From Bacillota bacterium (lineage in GTDB: Bacteria; Bacillota; Dehalobacteriia; UBA4068): 23,648 nt of DNA. A program made the position numbers and the translations under genes. The stretch spans positions 1-23,648 of the forward strand of contig WRKD01000216.1 in the NCBI GenBank assembly GCA_009778255.1, written 5' to 3'. This document shows, piece by piece, positions 15,868-23,648 of this stretch. Within the stretch, counting starts at the first letter, position 1; each line of letters opens with the position of its first letter. Under the pieces are notes generated by a model, which was not told where the DNA came from, did no database searches, and worked only from the letters and a program-made list of their open reading frames with translations.

Positions 15868-17187
15868 CTATAGCTTAGTCAAATCCTCTAACATAGCAAC
15901 AATTTCCTCATAACTATAGCTCTCATTCATTTCTTGCTTAAGAAAAGCTTGTATGGAGGGTTGCAGGCGTACAGCTTCGTCTATTTCCGGGTTGGCGCCC
16001 TTATGATAAGCGCCGATATTGATCAGATCGCTGGCTTCCTGGTATATGGCCAGCTTATTGCGCAGGAAGCCGGCCGCTTGCGCATGCTGCGGCGCTACGA
16101 TATCGGACATAACACGGCTAATGCTGCCCAGTACATCTACTGGCGGATAATGATTGTTGTGAGCTAAAGAGCGGGAAAGCACAATATGCCCGTCTAAAAT
16201 GCTACGCACGGTATCGCTAATAGGCTCGTTCATATCGTCGCCCTCTACCAGCACTGTATAAATGCCGGTTATGGAACCTTTTTCCGCCGTGCCGGAGCGT
16301 TCTAAAAGCTTAGGCAAAAGAGCATAAACTGAAGGCGGAAAGCCGCGCGATACCGGTGGTTCGCCGGCGGCCATACCTATTTCGCGTTGAGCCATGGCAA
16401 AACGGGTCAGGGAATCCATCAGCAATAGTACATCGTAACCTAAATCGCGAAAGTATTCGGCTATAGCTGTAGAGACCATGGCCGATTTTAAGCGTATCAA
16501 AGCAGGGGTATCGGAAGTGGCTACCACCACTACCGATTTTTTTAAGCCTTCTTCCTGTAAATCTTTCTCTATAAAATCCCTTACCTCGCGGCCGCGTTCG
16601 CCCACCAAAGAAATCACATTTATATCGGCGGTAGTATTGCGCGCTATCATACCTAAAAGCGAGCTTTTTCCTACGCCCGAGCCGGCAAATATGCCAATAC
16701 GCTGACCACAGCCCAGCGTAAGCAAACCATCTAAAGATTTCACCCCCAAAGGTAATACCCGCCGGATGCGCTGACGCGTTAAGGGATTAGGCGCGGTGTT
16801 TTCCGCCGGATACAAATCTTCCAAATGCAAAAGCGGTTTTGAATCCATGGGGCGGCCCAAGCCATCCAGCACACGGCCCACCAATTGTGTACCTACCGGT
16901 ACGGTAAAAAGGCTATCGGCAGAAACAACACGGCTGCCCAAACCTACCCCTTCCAAATTGCCAAAAGGCATCAACAGCACCCTATTATCATTAAAACCCA
17001 CTACTTCGGCTCTTATATAACGGTCTTGATTCAAAGTATAAATATTACAGATATCGCCAATCTTCCCGGGAGGTCCGCTGGATTCCACCGTTAGGCCTAC
17101 AATTTTACTAACGCGGCCGTCGTATTCCAAAGAGTCGGTAGTGCGTAATATCTCTTGATACAGGGCGGTGGGAAATGTCTTGATCAT
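15868..17187 (-). CDS. fliI: Flagellum-specific export ATPase FliI
   Basis: 439 residues. Walker A is AGSGVGKS (168-175), Walker B ends LLLMDSLTRFA (Asp258), and the catalytic-Glu region is VGERGREVRDF (195-205). These are hallmarks of the type III secretion/F1-like ATPase family. SLDGLLTLGCGQRIGIFAGS gives the nucleotide-binding entry. FliI hydrolyses ATP at the base of the export apparatus with FliH as regulator and FliJ as stalk. The ATG overlaps the fliH stop (ATGA), indicating coupled translation, with GGGGGAGGG upstream as ribosome site. It is full length and shows no damage. Confidence 0.97.
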   Translation of the reverse strand: MIKTFPTALYQEILRTTDSLEYDGRVSKIVGLTVESSGPPGKIGDICNIYTLNQDRYIRAEVVGFNDNRVLLMPFGNLEGVGLGSRVVSADSLFTVPVGTQLVGRVLDGLGRPMDSKPLLHLEDLYPAENTAPNPLTRQRIRRVLPLGVKSLDGLLTLGCGQRIGIFAGSGVGKSSLLGMIARNTTADINVISLVGERGREVRDFIEKDLQEEGLKKSVVVVATSDTPALIRLKSAMVSTAIAEYFRDLGYDVLLLMDSLTRFAMAQREIGMAAGEPPVSRGFPPSVYALLPKLLERSGTAEKGSITGIYTVLVEGDDMNEPISDTVRSILDGHIVLSRSLAHNNHYPPVDVLGSISRVMSDIVAPQHAQAAGFLRNKLAIYQEASDLINIGAYHKGANPEIDEAVRLQPSIQAFLKQEMNESYSYEEIVAMLEDLTKL

Positions 17188-18191
17188 GTAACCCTCCCCC
17201 GCCGGGAAAATGCCAGCTCGATACGCTTCAATTGTGATGATACGCCGGCGTCGATAGTTTTCTCGGCAGATTCTAAAATCAAATCGCCGTCATCCAATAA
17301 TGGGTCGTTAATAATATTAATGTGGATACTATCGCCATCTAATACAAAATGGCTGCTTTCGCTATTGAAAAAATCCTGGTACTGTTGTTCGCTAACCCGT
17401 AGCGATATTTTTCCCTCTTTCCATAATTGTTTTAAGGCATTGTTGATCATAGCCTTAAAAGCTTTGTCATCCGTATGTATGGTTGAAAGGGTTATTTTTC
17501 TCGCTATAGCAAGAGCCAGCTCCAGCATATCGCTTTCAAAACTATCGAAAAAAACGGTACGCGCAGCAGCTAATTCCTGTATAAGTTCGCCCAACTGCCG
17601 AGAAGCCGCTATTGTTTGTTGCTGATAAATATCCAGCCCCTGATGCAGGCCTTCTTGGTATCCGTCTTGATGGCCTTCTTGCCGGGCATCACTGATAATA
17701 GCCTCTTTTTTGCTTTCTGTTTCGGCGGCTATACGCGCTCTTTCCTGTTCGGCGGCTTTAAGTTTAGCAGCTGCCTCTTGCTTGGCGTTTTGAAGAAGCT
17801 GCGCCGCCTGCTGTTCGGCTTTTTTAAGCAATTCCGCTCCTGCTTGTTCAGCGGTTTGTGCTATAGCCTGCGCATTAGCTTCGGCTGCCTGTAATTTAGC
17901 CACGATTTTCTTTTCGGCGTCTTTAAGTAGATTCTCCGCTTCTTGTGCGGCATTAAACAGTTGAGCCGCATTATCTTTTGGCGCCTGCTGTACTGCATTG
18001 GCCGGCAGATCAAGGATGTTTAACAAAACCACATCATCCGGCATAGACTGCGCCGAAGATAATGTTCCCTGGTTCGGTGCCGGTGTTTTTGTTTTGGGCA
18101 AAAGCTGCGCTTTTTCTGCTAAGTGAACTGTAATAAGAGGTATAGCGGCGGGAGAAGCTTCATTGACCAAATGCTTGGCTATTCTAAACAA
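17184..18191 (-). CDS. fliH: Flagellar export ATPase regulator FliH
   Basis: 335 residues, starting at TTG and overlapping the end of fliG by 8 bases; GGGAGATGA upstream is the ribosome site. Residues ~75-170 are a long Ala/Glu/Gln/Lys-rich helix, and 173-185 carry successive Gly every four residues (GHQDGYQEGLHQG), the GxxxG signature of FliH. The C-terminal part (~195-330) matches the FliH/HrpE globular domain that binds FliI. FliH holds FliI inactive and docks it to the C-ring. The Ala-rich helix has near-repeat units (AEQ, AAKLKAAE), which lengthen it compared with many homologues. Confidence 0.9.
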   Translation of the reverse strand: MFRIAKHLVNEASPAAIPLITVHLAEKAQLLPKTKTPAPNQGTLSSAQSMPDDVVLLNILDLPANAVQQAPKDNAAQLFNAAQEAENLLKDAEKKIVAKLQAAEANAQAIAQTAEQAGAELLKKAEQQAAQLLQNAKQEAAAKLKAAEQERARIAAETESKKEAIISDARQEGHQDGYQEGLHQGLDIYQQQTIAASRQLGELIQELAAARTVFFDSFESDMLELALAIARKITLSTIHTDDKAFKAMINNALKQLWKEGKISLRVSEQQYQDFFNSESSHFVLDGDSIHINIINDPLLDDGDLILESAEKTIDAGVSSQLKRIELAFSRRGRVT

Positions 18192-19191
18192 TCATTTCAT
18201 CTCCCTCGCCCCGGGCTATAATTATTTCGCCGGCGTCTTCCAGCCTACGCACAATATTTACAATACGCTGCTGCGCCTCTTCTACATCGCGCACACGCAC
18301 CGGGCCCATAACCTCCATATCGTCTACCAGCATTTCCTGCAAACGCTTAGAAATATTATTCATCAGGGCTTGGCTTACCCCGGCAGTGGTACTCTTCAAG
18401 GCTAATGCTAAATCGGCAGTATTTACTTCCTTCAGGGTGCGCTGTATAGCCTGACTGGAAAGCTTGGCAATATCTTCAAACACAAATAGTTTTTTGCGAA
18501 TCTCGTCGGCTAATTCGGCATCTTCCACATCCAGGCTTTCTAAAATATTACGTTCTGTGCCGCGGTCTATGGAATTGATAATATCCACAATAGCGCCTAT
18601 ACCTCCCACCGCTATTTGTTCTGAATACCCCATGCTGCTAAGCTTTCGCTCCAGTATACGCTCGGCTTCTTTCACATATTCCGGAGAAGTACTGCCCATA
18701 TTGGCTACACGCCGCACAATATCGGTTTGGCGCTCTTCCGGCAATTCCGCCAGCACCTCGGCGGCTTGTTTGGGGGTGATATATGAGAGCACCAAGGCTA
18801 TGGTTTGTGGATGTTCGTTGCCAATAACATTCAGTATTTGCATGGAATCGGCGCGGCGAATAAAATCGAAAGGGCGTACCTGAAGTGAAGAAGAGAGGCG
18901 GTTGATCAAATCGCGAGCTTTATCTTGACCCATAGCCTGTTCCAGTACTTGCCGCGCATAATCTATACCGCCTTCGGAAATAAATTTCTGGGTTAAGCAC
19001 ATTTCGAAAAACTCATTTAATACCCGTTCTTTTATTTCCGCATCCACGCGGCGGGTAGTGGTTATACCAAGGGTAAGTTGCCCCAACTCGTCTTCGCTAA
19101 GATGCTTATAAATCTCTGCAGAATAATTTTGCCCTAAGGCTATCATCAGTATAGAAGCTTTTTCTTTGGGGGTTAATTCTTCATATGCCAT
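18184..19191 (-). CDS. fliG: Flagellar motor switch protein FliG
   Basis: 335 residues from the ATG at 19191. AGGTGA sits six bases upstream; the in-frame GTG at 19200 is inside that site. The N-terminal domain (~5-105) binds the FliF tail. The middle domain has the conserved EHPQTIALVLSYI motif (about 125-137) that contacts FliM. The hinge LFVFEDI and the C-terminal stretch MGPVRVRDVEEAQQRIV mark the torque-generating helix that faces the stator. Normal length, no defect. It follows fliF by 13 bases and overlaps fliH. Confidence 0.96.
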   Translation of the reverse strand: MAYEELTPKEKASILMIALGQNYSAEIYKHLSEDELGQLTLGITTTRRVDAEIKERVLNEFFEMCLTQKFISEGGIDYARQVLEQAMGQDKARDLINRLSSSLQVRPFDFIRRADSMQILNVIGNEHPQTIALVLSYITPKQAAEVLAELPEERQTDIVRRVANMGSTSPEYVKEAERILERKLSSMGYSEQIAVGGIGAIVDIINSIDRGTERNILESLDVEDAELADEIRKKLFVFEDIAKLSSQAIQRTLKEVNTADLALALKSTTAGVSQALMNNISKRLQEMLVDDMEVMGPVRVRDVEEAQQRIVNIVRRLEDAGEIIIARGEGDEMIV

Positions 19192-19204
19192 ATTATTCAC
19201 CTAT

Positions 19205-20998
19205 TTATTTATAATCGTCTGACAGCCAGTTACGCAGCAACTGCGCCACCGCTTGAGGGTCGCGTTCAATAAACTTTTCTAACTGCTCTAATGATTCCGA
19301 TTTTAGATTGACCATCATGTTTTCCATGTCTTCCGTATCCGCCATATCTTCCTCACCCTCCATTTCCGCCAACTCTTCCGCCTCTTCAGAATCTATTAAC
19401 CTCGGCGCTACCTCAATTCCCTCTCCAACTATGAAACCCTCCGGCGCAAGTAAATTCTCCGGATCTCTTTCGCTTACATTATTCAGATAATCCTGGTATT
19501 CTAAATACTCCGCATCCGCTTCATCCGGCCCCAAATTTAAAAATAGGGTATCTTGCGGGGAAAGGATATCTATCACCTGCCCGCCGGCTAAAGCTAATTG
19601 CGATTTGGGAGTAATTAAAGTACGCAGGAAAGAGATGATAAGTAATACCAGCAAAAGCACTGTTAAGCAAATAATAGCGGTTTTTATCCATTCGCGTTTT
19701 TGCATAGCGCGTTCGAAATCGCGCTGTTCTTGCCACAGATTATCCGGAGTATCTACTTTAATTGGCAAGCGCTCTACAGAAATATAGCGTCCGGATACAC
19801 CTACGGCTTGCGCCACTAAATTACGCACATTATCTGTATAATCATCCTTCACCGATTCACTGTCGATGATGACCGCTATAGAAAGATCGCGTATAGTACC
19901 CTGGGCTTTCTCTATTTCCGAGCGGCTTTCATTGATTTCATAATTGAGTTCGCGCAATACCTTGCTGTAATATTGATCCGGCCCCAATTCATTATAGGGG
20001 TATTCTACCACGCCCAAACCATTAGTATCTGTACCGGGAACCCCTGTGGCATCGCCTGGCTCGCGGGTATTCTCATATAATTCCTTCATGCTTACCACAA
20101 TACCACTTGTTTCACCCTCTACGGGCGGGTCGAAAACCACCGCAGATATATGTTCTTTATCGAAATTCAAAACCACATTTACAGAAGCCTGTACATGCCC
20201 TTCACCGAATACCGGGCTAAGCAGATTTACCACCTGCGTTTCCATGCTCCTGCGTATGCGTTCGCGCAGGGCAACCTGATAATCTATAGCCGCGCTGCCG
20301 CTGATAAAATCATTATCCTCCTCTTTTGGCTCTAAATTATAGAGATTCATCCGGGAATCTACTATGCGGATATTCTGAATCTCTAAGCCCGGTACAGCTA
20401 AGGCCACAAATTGTCCAATGGAATATGCCTCAGAATTACTGATGCTCTGCCCTTCCTTAAGCTCCAGCAATACGGATGCCGTGGAAGGTTTAGTATTGGG
20501 GTTTAAAACAAAAATAGAATCTTGCTGCAAATTAAGCAGCACTAAACAATCGCTTATTTTATCCATACGCTTAATACCCAAACGCAAATGCGCTTGCATT
20601 TGCAGCTTGGTATAGGTATCGCGATCTTGAGCGGTGGAAGTGATGCCAACAGCCCTATCAATTAAATCCGTAGGCAATTCCCCGGTATTATAGCCTTCAG
20701 CTTCCAGGCGCATGCGCAATTCCCCCACCTGGTCTGCCGGAACCAAAATGGTATCTGCGCCTTGTGTTTTTACTAAAACACCCATTTCCTCCAGAGTGGT
20801 GAGAATTCGCCCAGCCTCTGCAGGCGGAAGATTAGTATATAACACCTCGTAATTTACGCGGCTTAGTATTAATGCCAATGCTATACTGAAGCCCAGAATA
20901 AGTGCAGCCAATACGCCTAAACGAATCTTTTCCTTTTTACTAAGTTTGGCTAAGAATTCCCCCACTTGGCGAAAAGCGTTTTGGAAAAAGGAATTCAA
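19205..20998 (-). CDS. fliF: Flagellar MS-ring protein FliF
   Basis: 597 residues from a TTG start with GGTGGGCGG just upstream. The first membrane helix is at ~26-46. Periplasmic ring-building motifs follow: LYTNLPPAEAGRILTTLEEM (53-72, RBM1) and the YscJ/FliF-type RBM2 (~115-215, including ASVLLEL and LAVPGLEIQNIRIVD). RBM3 lies beyond ~235. A second helix is at ~439-458. The cytoplasmic tail is acidic and ends with EQLEKFIERDPQAVAQLLRN (570-589), the FliG-binding helix. FliF forms the MS ring, the first membrane structure of the flagellum. It is the first gene of this operon; flgB, flgC and fliE, which usually precede it, are absent. Confidence 0.95.
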   Translation of the reverse strand: MNSFFQNAFRQVGEFLAKLSKKEKIRLGVLAALILGFSIALALILSRVNYEVLYTNLPPAEAGRILTTLEEMGVLVKTQGADTILVPADQVGELRMRLEAEGYNTGELPTDLIDRAVGITSTAQDRDTYTKLQMQAHLRLGIKRMDKISDCLVLLNLQQDSIFVLNPNTKPSTASVLLELKEGQSISNSEAYSIGQFVALAVPGLEIQNIRIVDSRMNLYNLEPKEEDNDFISGSAAIDYQVALRERIRRSMETQVVNLLSPVFGEGHVQASVNVVLNFDKEHISAVVFDPPVEGETSGIVVSMKELYENTREPGDATGVPGTDTNGLGVVEYPYNELGPDQYYSKVLRELNYEINESRSEIEKAQGTIRDLSIAVIIDSESVKDDYTDNVRNLVAQAVGVSGRYISVERLPIKVDTPDNLWQEQRDFERAMQKREWIKTAIICLTVLLLVLLIISFLRTLITPKSQLALAGGQVIDILSPQDTLFLNLGPDEADAEYLEYQDYLNNVSERDPENLLAPEGFIVGEGIEVAPRLIDSEEAEELAEMEGEEDMADTEDMENMMVNLKSESLEQLEKFIERDPQAVAQLLRNWLSDDYK

Positions 20999-21034
20999 TT
21001 TCCGCCCACCCCCGTTTTTACTAAAGAATAGAAA

Positions 21035-21040
21035 ATTATA
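21035..21040 (-). promoter_or_regulatory. Possible -10 element of the fliF operon promoter
   Basis: A perfect TATAAT on the minus strand, about 37 bases before the fliF start, would give a leader of about 30 bases. No good -35 is present at 16-18 bases, and the surroundings are so AT-rich that chance matches are likely. Confidence 0.28.
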
Positions 21041-21189
21041 TACAGTTAAATTATTATATTTATTAAATATTAATAATTACTATATGATACAATTCTGTTT
21101 TAATAGACATTAAATTATTCTAATAAAAATTGTTAATTAAATTCGACACGAACAGCAAAACTCCTATTCGTTTTAAAAAATATTTACAT

Positions 21190-21215
21190 AAATAATGTTA
21201 TTTATATCATTATTT
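21190..21215. promoter_or_regulatory. AT-rich inverted repeat just upstream of the distal flagellin promoter
   Basis: AAATAATG (21190-21197) and CATTATTT (21208-21215) are exact reverse complements separated by 10 bases, ending five bases before the -35 of the first sigma-28-like promoter. It could be an operator; in so AT-rich a stretch chance is also possible. Confidence 0.3.
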
Positions 21216-21219
21216 CATA

Positions 21220-21246
21220 TAAATTGACAAATATGCACTACGATTG
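21220..21246 (+). promoter_or_regulatory. Sigma-28-like promoter, distal (flagellin)
   Basis: TAAATTGA (21220-21227), exactly 11 bases, then TACGATTG (21239-21246). This fits the sigma-28/SigD layout TAAAGTTT-N11-GCCGATAA at the most conserved positions (TAAA and CGAT). Correct spacing and placement upstream of flagellin support it; the flanking bases are imperfect. Confidence 0.48.
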
Positions 21247-21301
21247 AGTGAAGAGCGAATACGGTAATGTATCAATATTAATAACTATAGTAGACAATCT
21301 A

Positions 21302-21328
21302 TTAAGTTAACTAAAAAATCTACGATAG
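21302..21328 (+). promoter_or_regulatory. Sigma-28-like promoter, proximal (flagellin)
   Basis: TTAAGTTA (21302-21309, 6 of 8 to the consensus -35), exactly 11 bases, then TACGATAG (21321-21328), with the CGATA core. The predicted start near 21335 gives a leader of about 140 bases that includes the hairpin at 21424-21444. Confidence 0.52.
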
Positions 21329-21423
21329 TATTAATAGCGCAACGGTTACGCTCTTATTATGCAAGCAATTTCACCTAATACTTGCGTAATATTACCAGCA
21401 AAAACCGTTGCCACCCCCATACT

Positions 21424-21469
21424 TTCCGGCAAGGATGTCCGGAAGCGGAATAAAAAAAATCAAGGAGGA
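21424..21469 (+). promoter_or_regulatory. Putative CsrA-binding leader of flagellin mRNA (hairpin GGA plus ribosome-site GGA)
   Basis: TTCCGG (21424-21429) pairs with CCGGAA (21439-21444). The loop CAAGGATGT (21430-21438) matches the last nine positions of the known CsrA consensus RUACARGGAUGU. About 30 bases on, the ribosome site AAGGAGGA (21462-21469) supplies a second GGA. In Bacillus, CsrA represses hag by binding two such sites and is released by FliW. By analogy CsrA would block flagellin translation here. No csrA or fliW gene is in the window. Confidence 0.55.
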
Positions 21470-21475
21470 ACAAAC

Positions 21476-23605
21476 ATGCGTATTCAAAACAACATTATGG
21501 CTTTGAACGCACACCGTCAGTACACCATCAACAACAATAACCTGGCAAAATCCATTGAAAAGCTTTCCAGCGGCTACCGCATCAACCGCGCCGGCGACGA
21601 CGCCGCCGGGCTCGCCATTTCCGAAAAAATGCGCGCCCAGATTCGTGGCCTGAACATGGCAAGCAAAAACTCCCAAGACGCCATCTCGCTAGTGCAAACC
21701 GCCGAAGGGGCGCTGCAAACCTCGCACGATATACTTCAGCGTATGCGCGAACTGGCAGTACAATCCGCTTCCGACACCAATGAAACCACCATTGACCGCA
21801 CAGCCCTAGAAAAAGAATTCCAACAACTAATAGCCGAAATCGACGACACCGCCAGCAAAACCCGTTTCAATGACCAAAACCTCATAGATGGCACCTTCAT
21901 GGCCCAAAAAGCCATAGCCGCCAAAGATACCTCTCTAAACGGCGTAGTAACCCTGGATCAAGTCACAGCCCTCGCCGCCGCAATAGCAAACGGTGGCACT
22001 GTATCCGCCGCCGTTAAATCTGTTTTCGACACAGAACAAACAGCCGCAAGCGCGGTAACAGCAGCAGCAGCGGATTTGCTGGCGCAAGATAAAATGCAAC
22101 ACCCCGATAATTCTCTCTATATGGGCGGACTCAGTTCAATTACGTTAAAGAGCACAGCTTTGATTGACGGAGACTTAGATACTGAGACTGCTAGCGCTCA
22201 AATTACCGCAGTTAACTATAGTGACACCAGCCCAGACAAACTAATGGTCACATTTAATATTAAGTCTCAAGGCGGTGCTGATCTCAGAACTATAACGGCC
22301 GAATTGACCATACCGGCAACAGGAAGTTCTGTTCAGATTGATATAGCTGGTGAAGGTAGTAATACCGGCGATATGTGGAATCTGGAAATTAAGTATAGCG
22401 AAGGAACTACAGCCCAAACTTTAGCTACGCAGATCGGTAGACTTACTACGGATCCTGTTGATGAAACTGCGGTTGATACTAACACCTATACCTGGGGCGC
22501 CGATCAATTGGTTTGGATTGATAAACCAGGTGATTTCACCTCTGGTTCTTTCAAGAGCGCATTAGCCAATGGTGAATATACCATTGAGTTTAATGTCATG
22601 GATGAGACCAAAACAGCCTTTGCAACAGCCGGTGTTAGAGCTACTATTAAGAATAGTGCCGGCGATGAGCTTTACAATATACTTATTGATGCCGATGAAT
22701 TTGTTAATGGTGGAGCTGGTGAGATAAACGCTATTAATCTAAACTTTGGTGCTGAATTAGGAAAACTGGAGATTCAGCTTAAGAACACCGCAGATTTTGT
22801 GAGTGGCACTACATTAATTAAAGATCTTGTTGAGGCGTGGAACAAAGATATGGGTATTGGAGTTACAGGAGCCACCCAGAAAGTCTTCGAGTTGGGAGGT
22901 GGCGCAGACGCAAAAGACGCGGTTACCGCATCTCCTACTATAGGAAAGGTAAATGTTGACGGAATTGATATTACCATAACAGCAAGCGCTGGTGCTGCTG
23001 TAGGATATACAGCTACCGCAGGGGCGGGCGTTACCTTAAAGTTCGATGATAATACCAAACAATTGATTGGTTATTCCATCGACGCCAAAGGCATAAACGT
23101 AACTTTCGGCAGGGGCTTCTTGGCTACCGACCTTAATTCCCAAGCCTCCTTCGAGCGCTATTTCGGTACTACCGCAACAGCTAAAAATATAACACTTACT
23201 GTTGACCAAGGCAAGGATATGTATATCCAAACCGGCGCCAATCAAGGCGACGAACTAAGAATCAACTTAGACAAAATGGATTCCGTATCCTTAGGCATCA
23301 AGAATTCCTCCATCGCAGTTCGCGACTCCGCCTCCAACGCCATCACCGAAGTAAACAATGCCTTAAACCACATCTCCATGCAACGCGCCGATCTGGGCGC
23401 TCTGCAAAACCGCTTAGAATTCAAAATCCAAAACCTCGATATCTCCGCCGAAAACCTGCAAGCCGCCGAAAGCCGTATCCGCGACCTGGATATGGCCAAG
23501 GAAATGACCAACTTCACCCGCCAGAACATCTTAGCCCAAGCCGCCACCGCCATGTTGGCGCAGGCCAATGCTTTACCGCAGGGTGTATTGCAGCTGCTGA
23601 AATAA
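21476..23605 (+). CDS. Flagellin with a large variable central domain
   Basis: 709 residues. The ATG at 21476 is fixed by AAGGAGG seven bases upstream and by the classic opening MRIQNNIMALNAHRQYTINN. Residues 1-~140 are the D0/D1 helices (LSSGYRINRAGDDAAGLAIS). Residues ~605-709 are the C-terminal D1/D0 helices (ALNHISMQRADLGALQNRLE; ending NALPQGVLQLLK). The central ~450 residues are surface-exposed, Thr/Ala/Asp-rich and not recognised. Many flagellins have 270-500 residues, so this is a long one. A 120-base sample of the 5' end (21541-21660) is 61% G+C, while central samples (22201-22320 and 22681-22800) are 43% and 38%, with a shift from C-ending to T-ending codons. The central domain may have a separate history. 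The export signal is the N-terminal D0 region; the filament is the product. Confidence 0.95.
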   Translation: MRIQNNIMALNAHRQYTINNNNLAKSIEKLSSGYRINRAGDDAAGLAISEKMRAQIRGLNMASKNSQDAISLVQTAEGALQTSHDILQRMRELAVQSASDTNETTIDRTALEKEFQQLIAEIDDTASKTRFNDQNLIDGTFMAQKAIAAKDTSLNGVVTLDQVTALAAAIANGGTVSAAVKSVFDTEQTAASAVTAAAADLLAQDKMQHPDNSLYMGGLSSITLKSTALIDGDLDTETASAQITAVNYSDTSPDKLMVTFNIKSQGGADLRTITAELTIPATGSSVQIDIAGEGSNTGDMWNLEIKYSEGTTAQTLATQIGRLTTDPVDETAVDTNTYTWGADQLVWIDKPGDFTSGSFKSALANGEYTIEFNVMDETKTAFATAGVRATIKNSAGDELYNILIDADEFVNGGAGEINAINLNFGAELGKLEIQLKNTADFVSGTTLIKDLVEAWNKDMGIGVTGATQKVFELGGGADAKDAVTASPTIGKVNVDGIDITITASAGAAVGYTATAGAGVTLKFDDNTKQLIGYSIDAKGINVTFGRGFLATDLNSQASFERYFGTTATAKNITLTVDQGKDMYIQTGANQGDELRINLDKMDSVSLGIKNSSIAVRDSASNAITEVNNALNHISMQRADLGALQNRLEFKIQNLDISAENLQAAESRIRDLDMAKEMTNFTRQNILAQAATAMLAQANALPQGVLQLLK

Positions 23606-23648
23606 TCGGGCTTGTCTTGGCAATACAAAATATGCAAAACGCGAAGCA

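Larger units (their letters stand above)
20999..21475. other. AT-rich divergent control region between the fliF operon and flagellin
   Basis: 477 bases without a supported gene. The first ~350 bases are strongly AT-rich. It contains a possible minus-strand promoter for fliF, an AT-rich dyad, two plus-strand sigma-28-like promoters and the flagellin leader with a hairpin; each is listed separately. A plus-strand open frame from 21359 merely extends flagellin upstream and lacks a ribosome site. Confidence 0.7.

Noticed and set aside
21359..21475. Upstream in-frame extension of flagellin by 39 residues
   Set aside because: No ribosome site precedes 21359, the extension covers the leader hairpin and ribosome site, and flagellins start at the MRIQNN position.
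1..23648. tRNA, rRNA, CRISPR array, insertion sequence or prophage
   Set aside because: No clover-leaf pattern, no repeat-spacer series and no transposase, integrase or phage protein was recognised in any reading frame.

Overview
The window is a motility and signalling region from what is most likely an anaerobic Bacillota, probably class Clostridia. The grounds are the gene order of the fla/che operon (fliF-fliG-fliH-fliI-fliJ-motE-fliK-flgD-flgE-flbD-fliM-fliY), a CheC-type FliY in place of a plain FliN, a cheV gene, strong AAGGAGG ribosome sites and frequent TTG starts. The exact taxon cannot be fixed from sequence reading alone.

Layout. Positions 2-1408 (+) hold the 3' end of a hybrid histidine kinase (ATPase end, receiver, HPt). 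It faces, tail to tail and 6 bases away, a second very large hybrid kinase (1415-5611, -) with two periplasmic solute-binding-like domains, GAF, PAS, kinase core and two receivers. A divergent promoter region follows. Then comes a two-gene unit (5909-7670, +): a small V4R-domain protein and a soluble GGDEF diguanylate cyclase. A perfect hairpin (7675-7699) terminates this unit and also the long operon arriving from the other side.

From 20998 down to 7703 (-), twelve flagellar genes plus cheV form one tightly packed operon of about 13.3 kb. It covers the MS ring (FliF), the switch (FliG, FliM, FliY), the export ATPase complex (FliH, FliI, FliJ), a MotE-like membrane protein, hook assembly (FliK, FlgD, FlgE, FlbD) and a chemotaxis coupling protein (CheV). 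Compared with the classic Bacillus order, flgB-flgC-fliE are missing from the front, fliL is missing between flbD and fliM, and cheV stands where cheY and the fliO/P/Q/R-flhB/A genes would follow.

An AT-rich 477-base region (20999-21475) separates fliF from a divergent flagellin gene (21476-23605, +) of 709 residues. This region carries two sigma-28-like promoters with exact spacing. The flagellin leader has a hairpin whose loop closely matches the CsrA RNA-binding consensus, and the ribosome site adds a second GGA.

Together the genes build the flagellar base and hook, supply the filament subunit, and connect motility to sensory input through CheV, c-di-GMP synthesis and multi-step phosphorelay kinases. 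The less familiar parts are the V4R/diguanylate cyclase pair with its evenly spaced four-cysteine motif, the putative CsrA switch on flagellin, and several unusual low-complexity extensions on core flagellar proteins.
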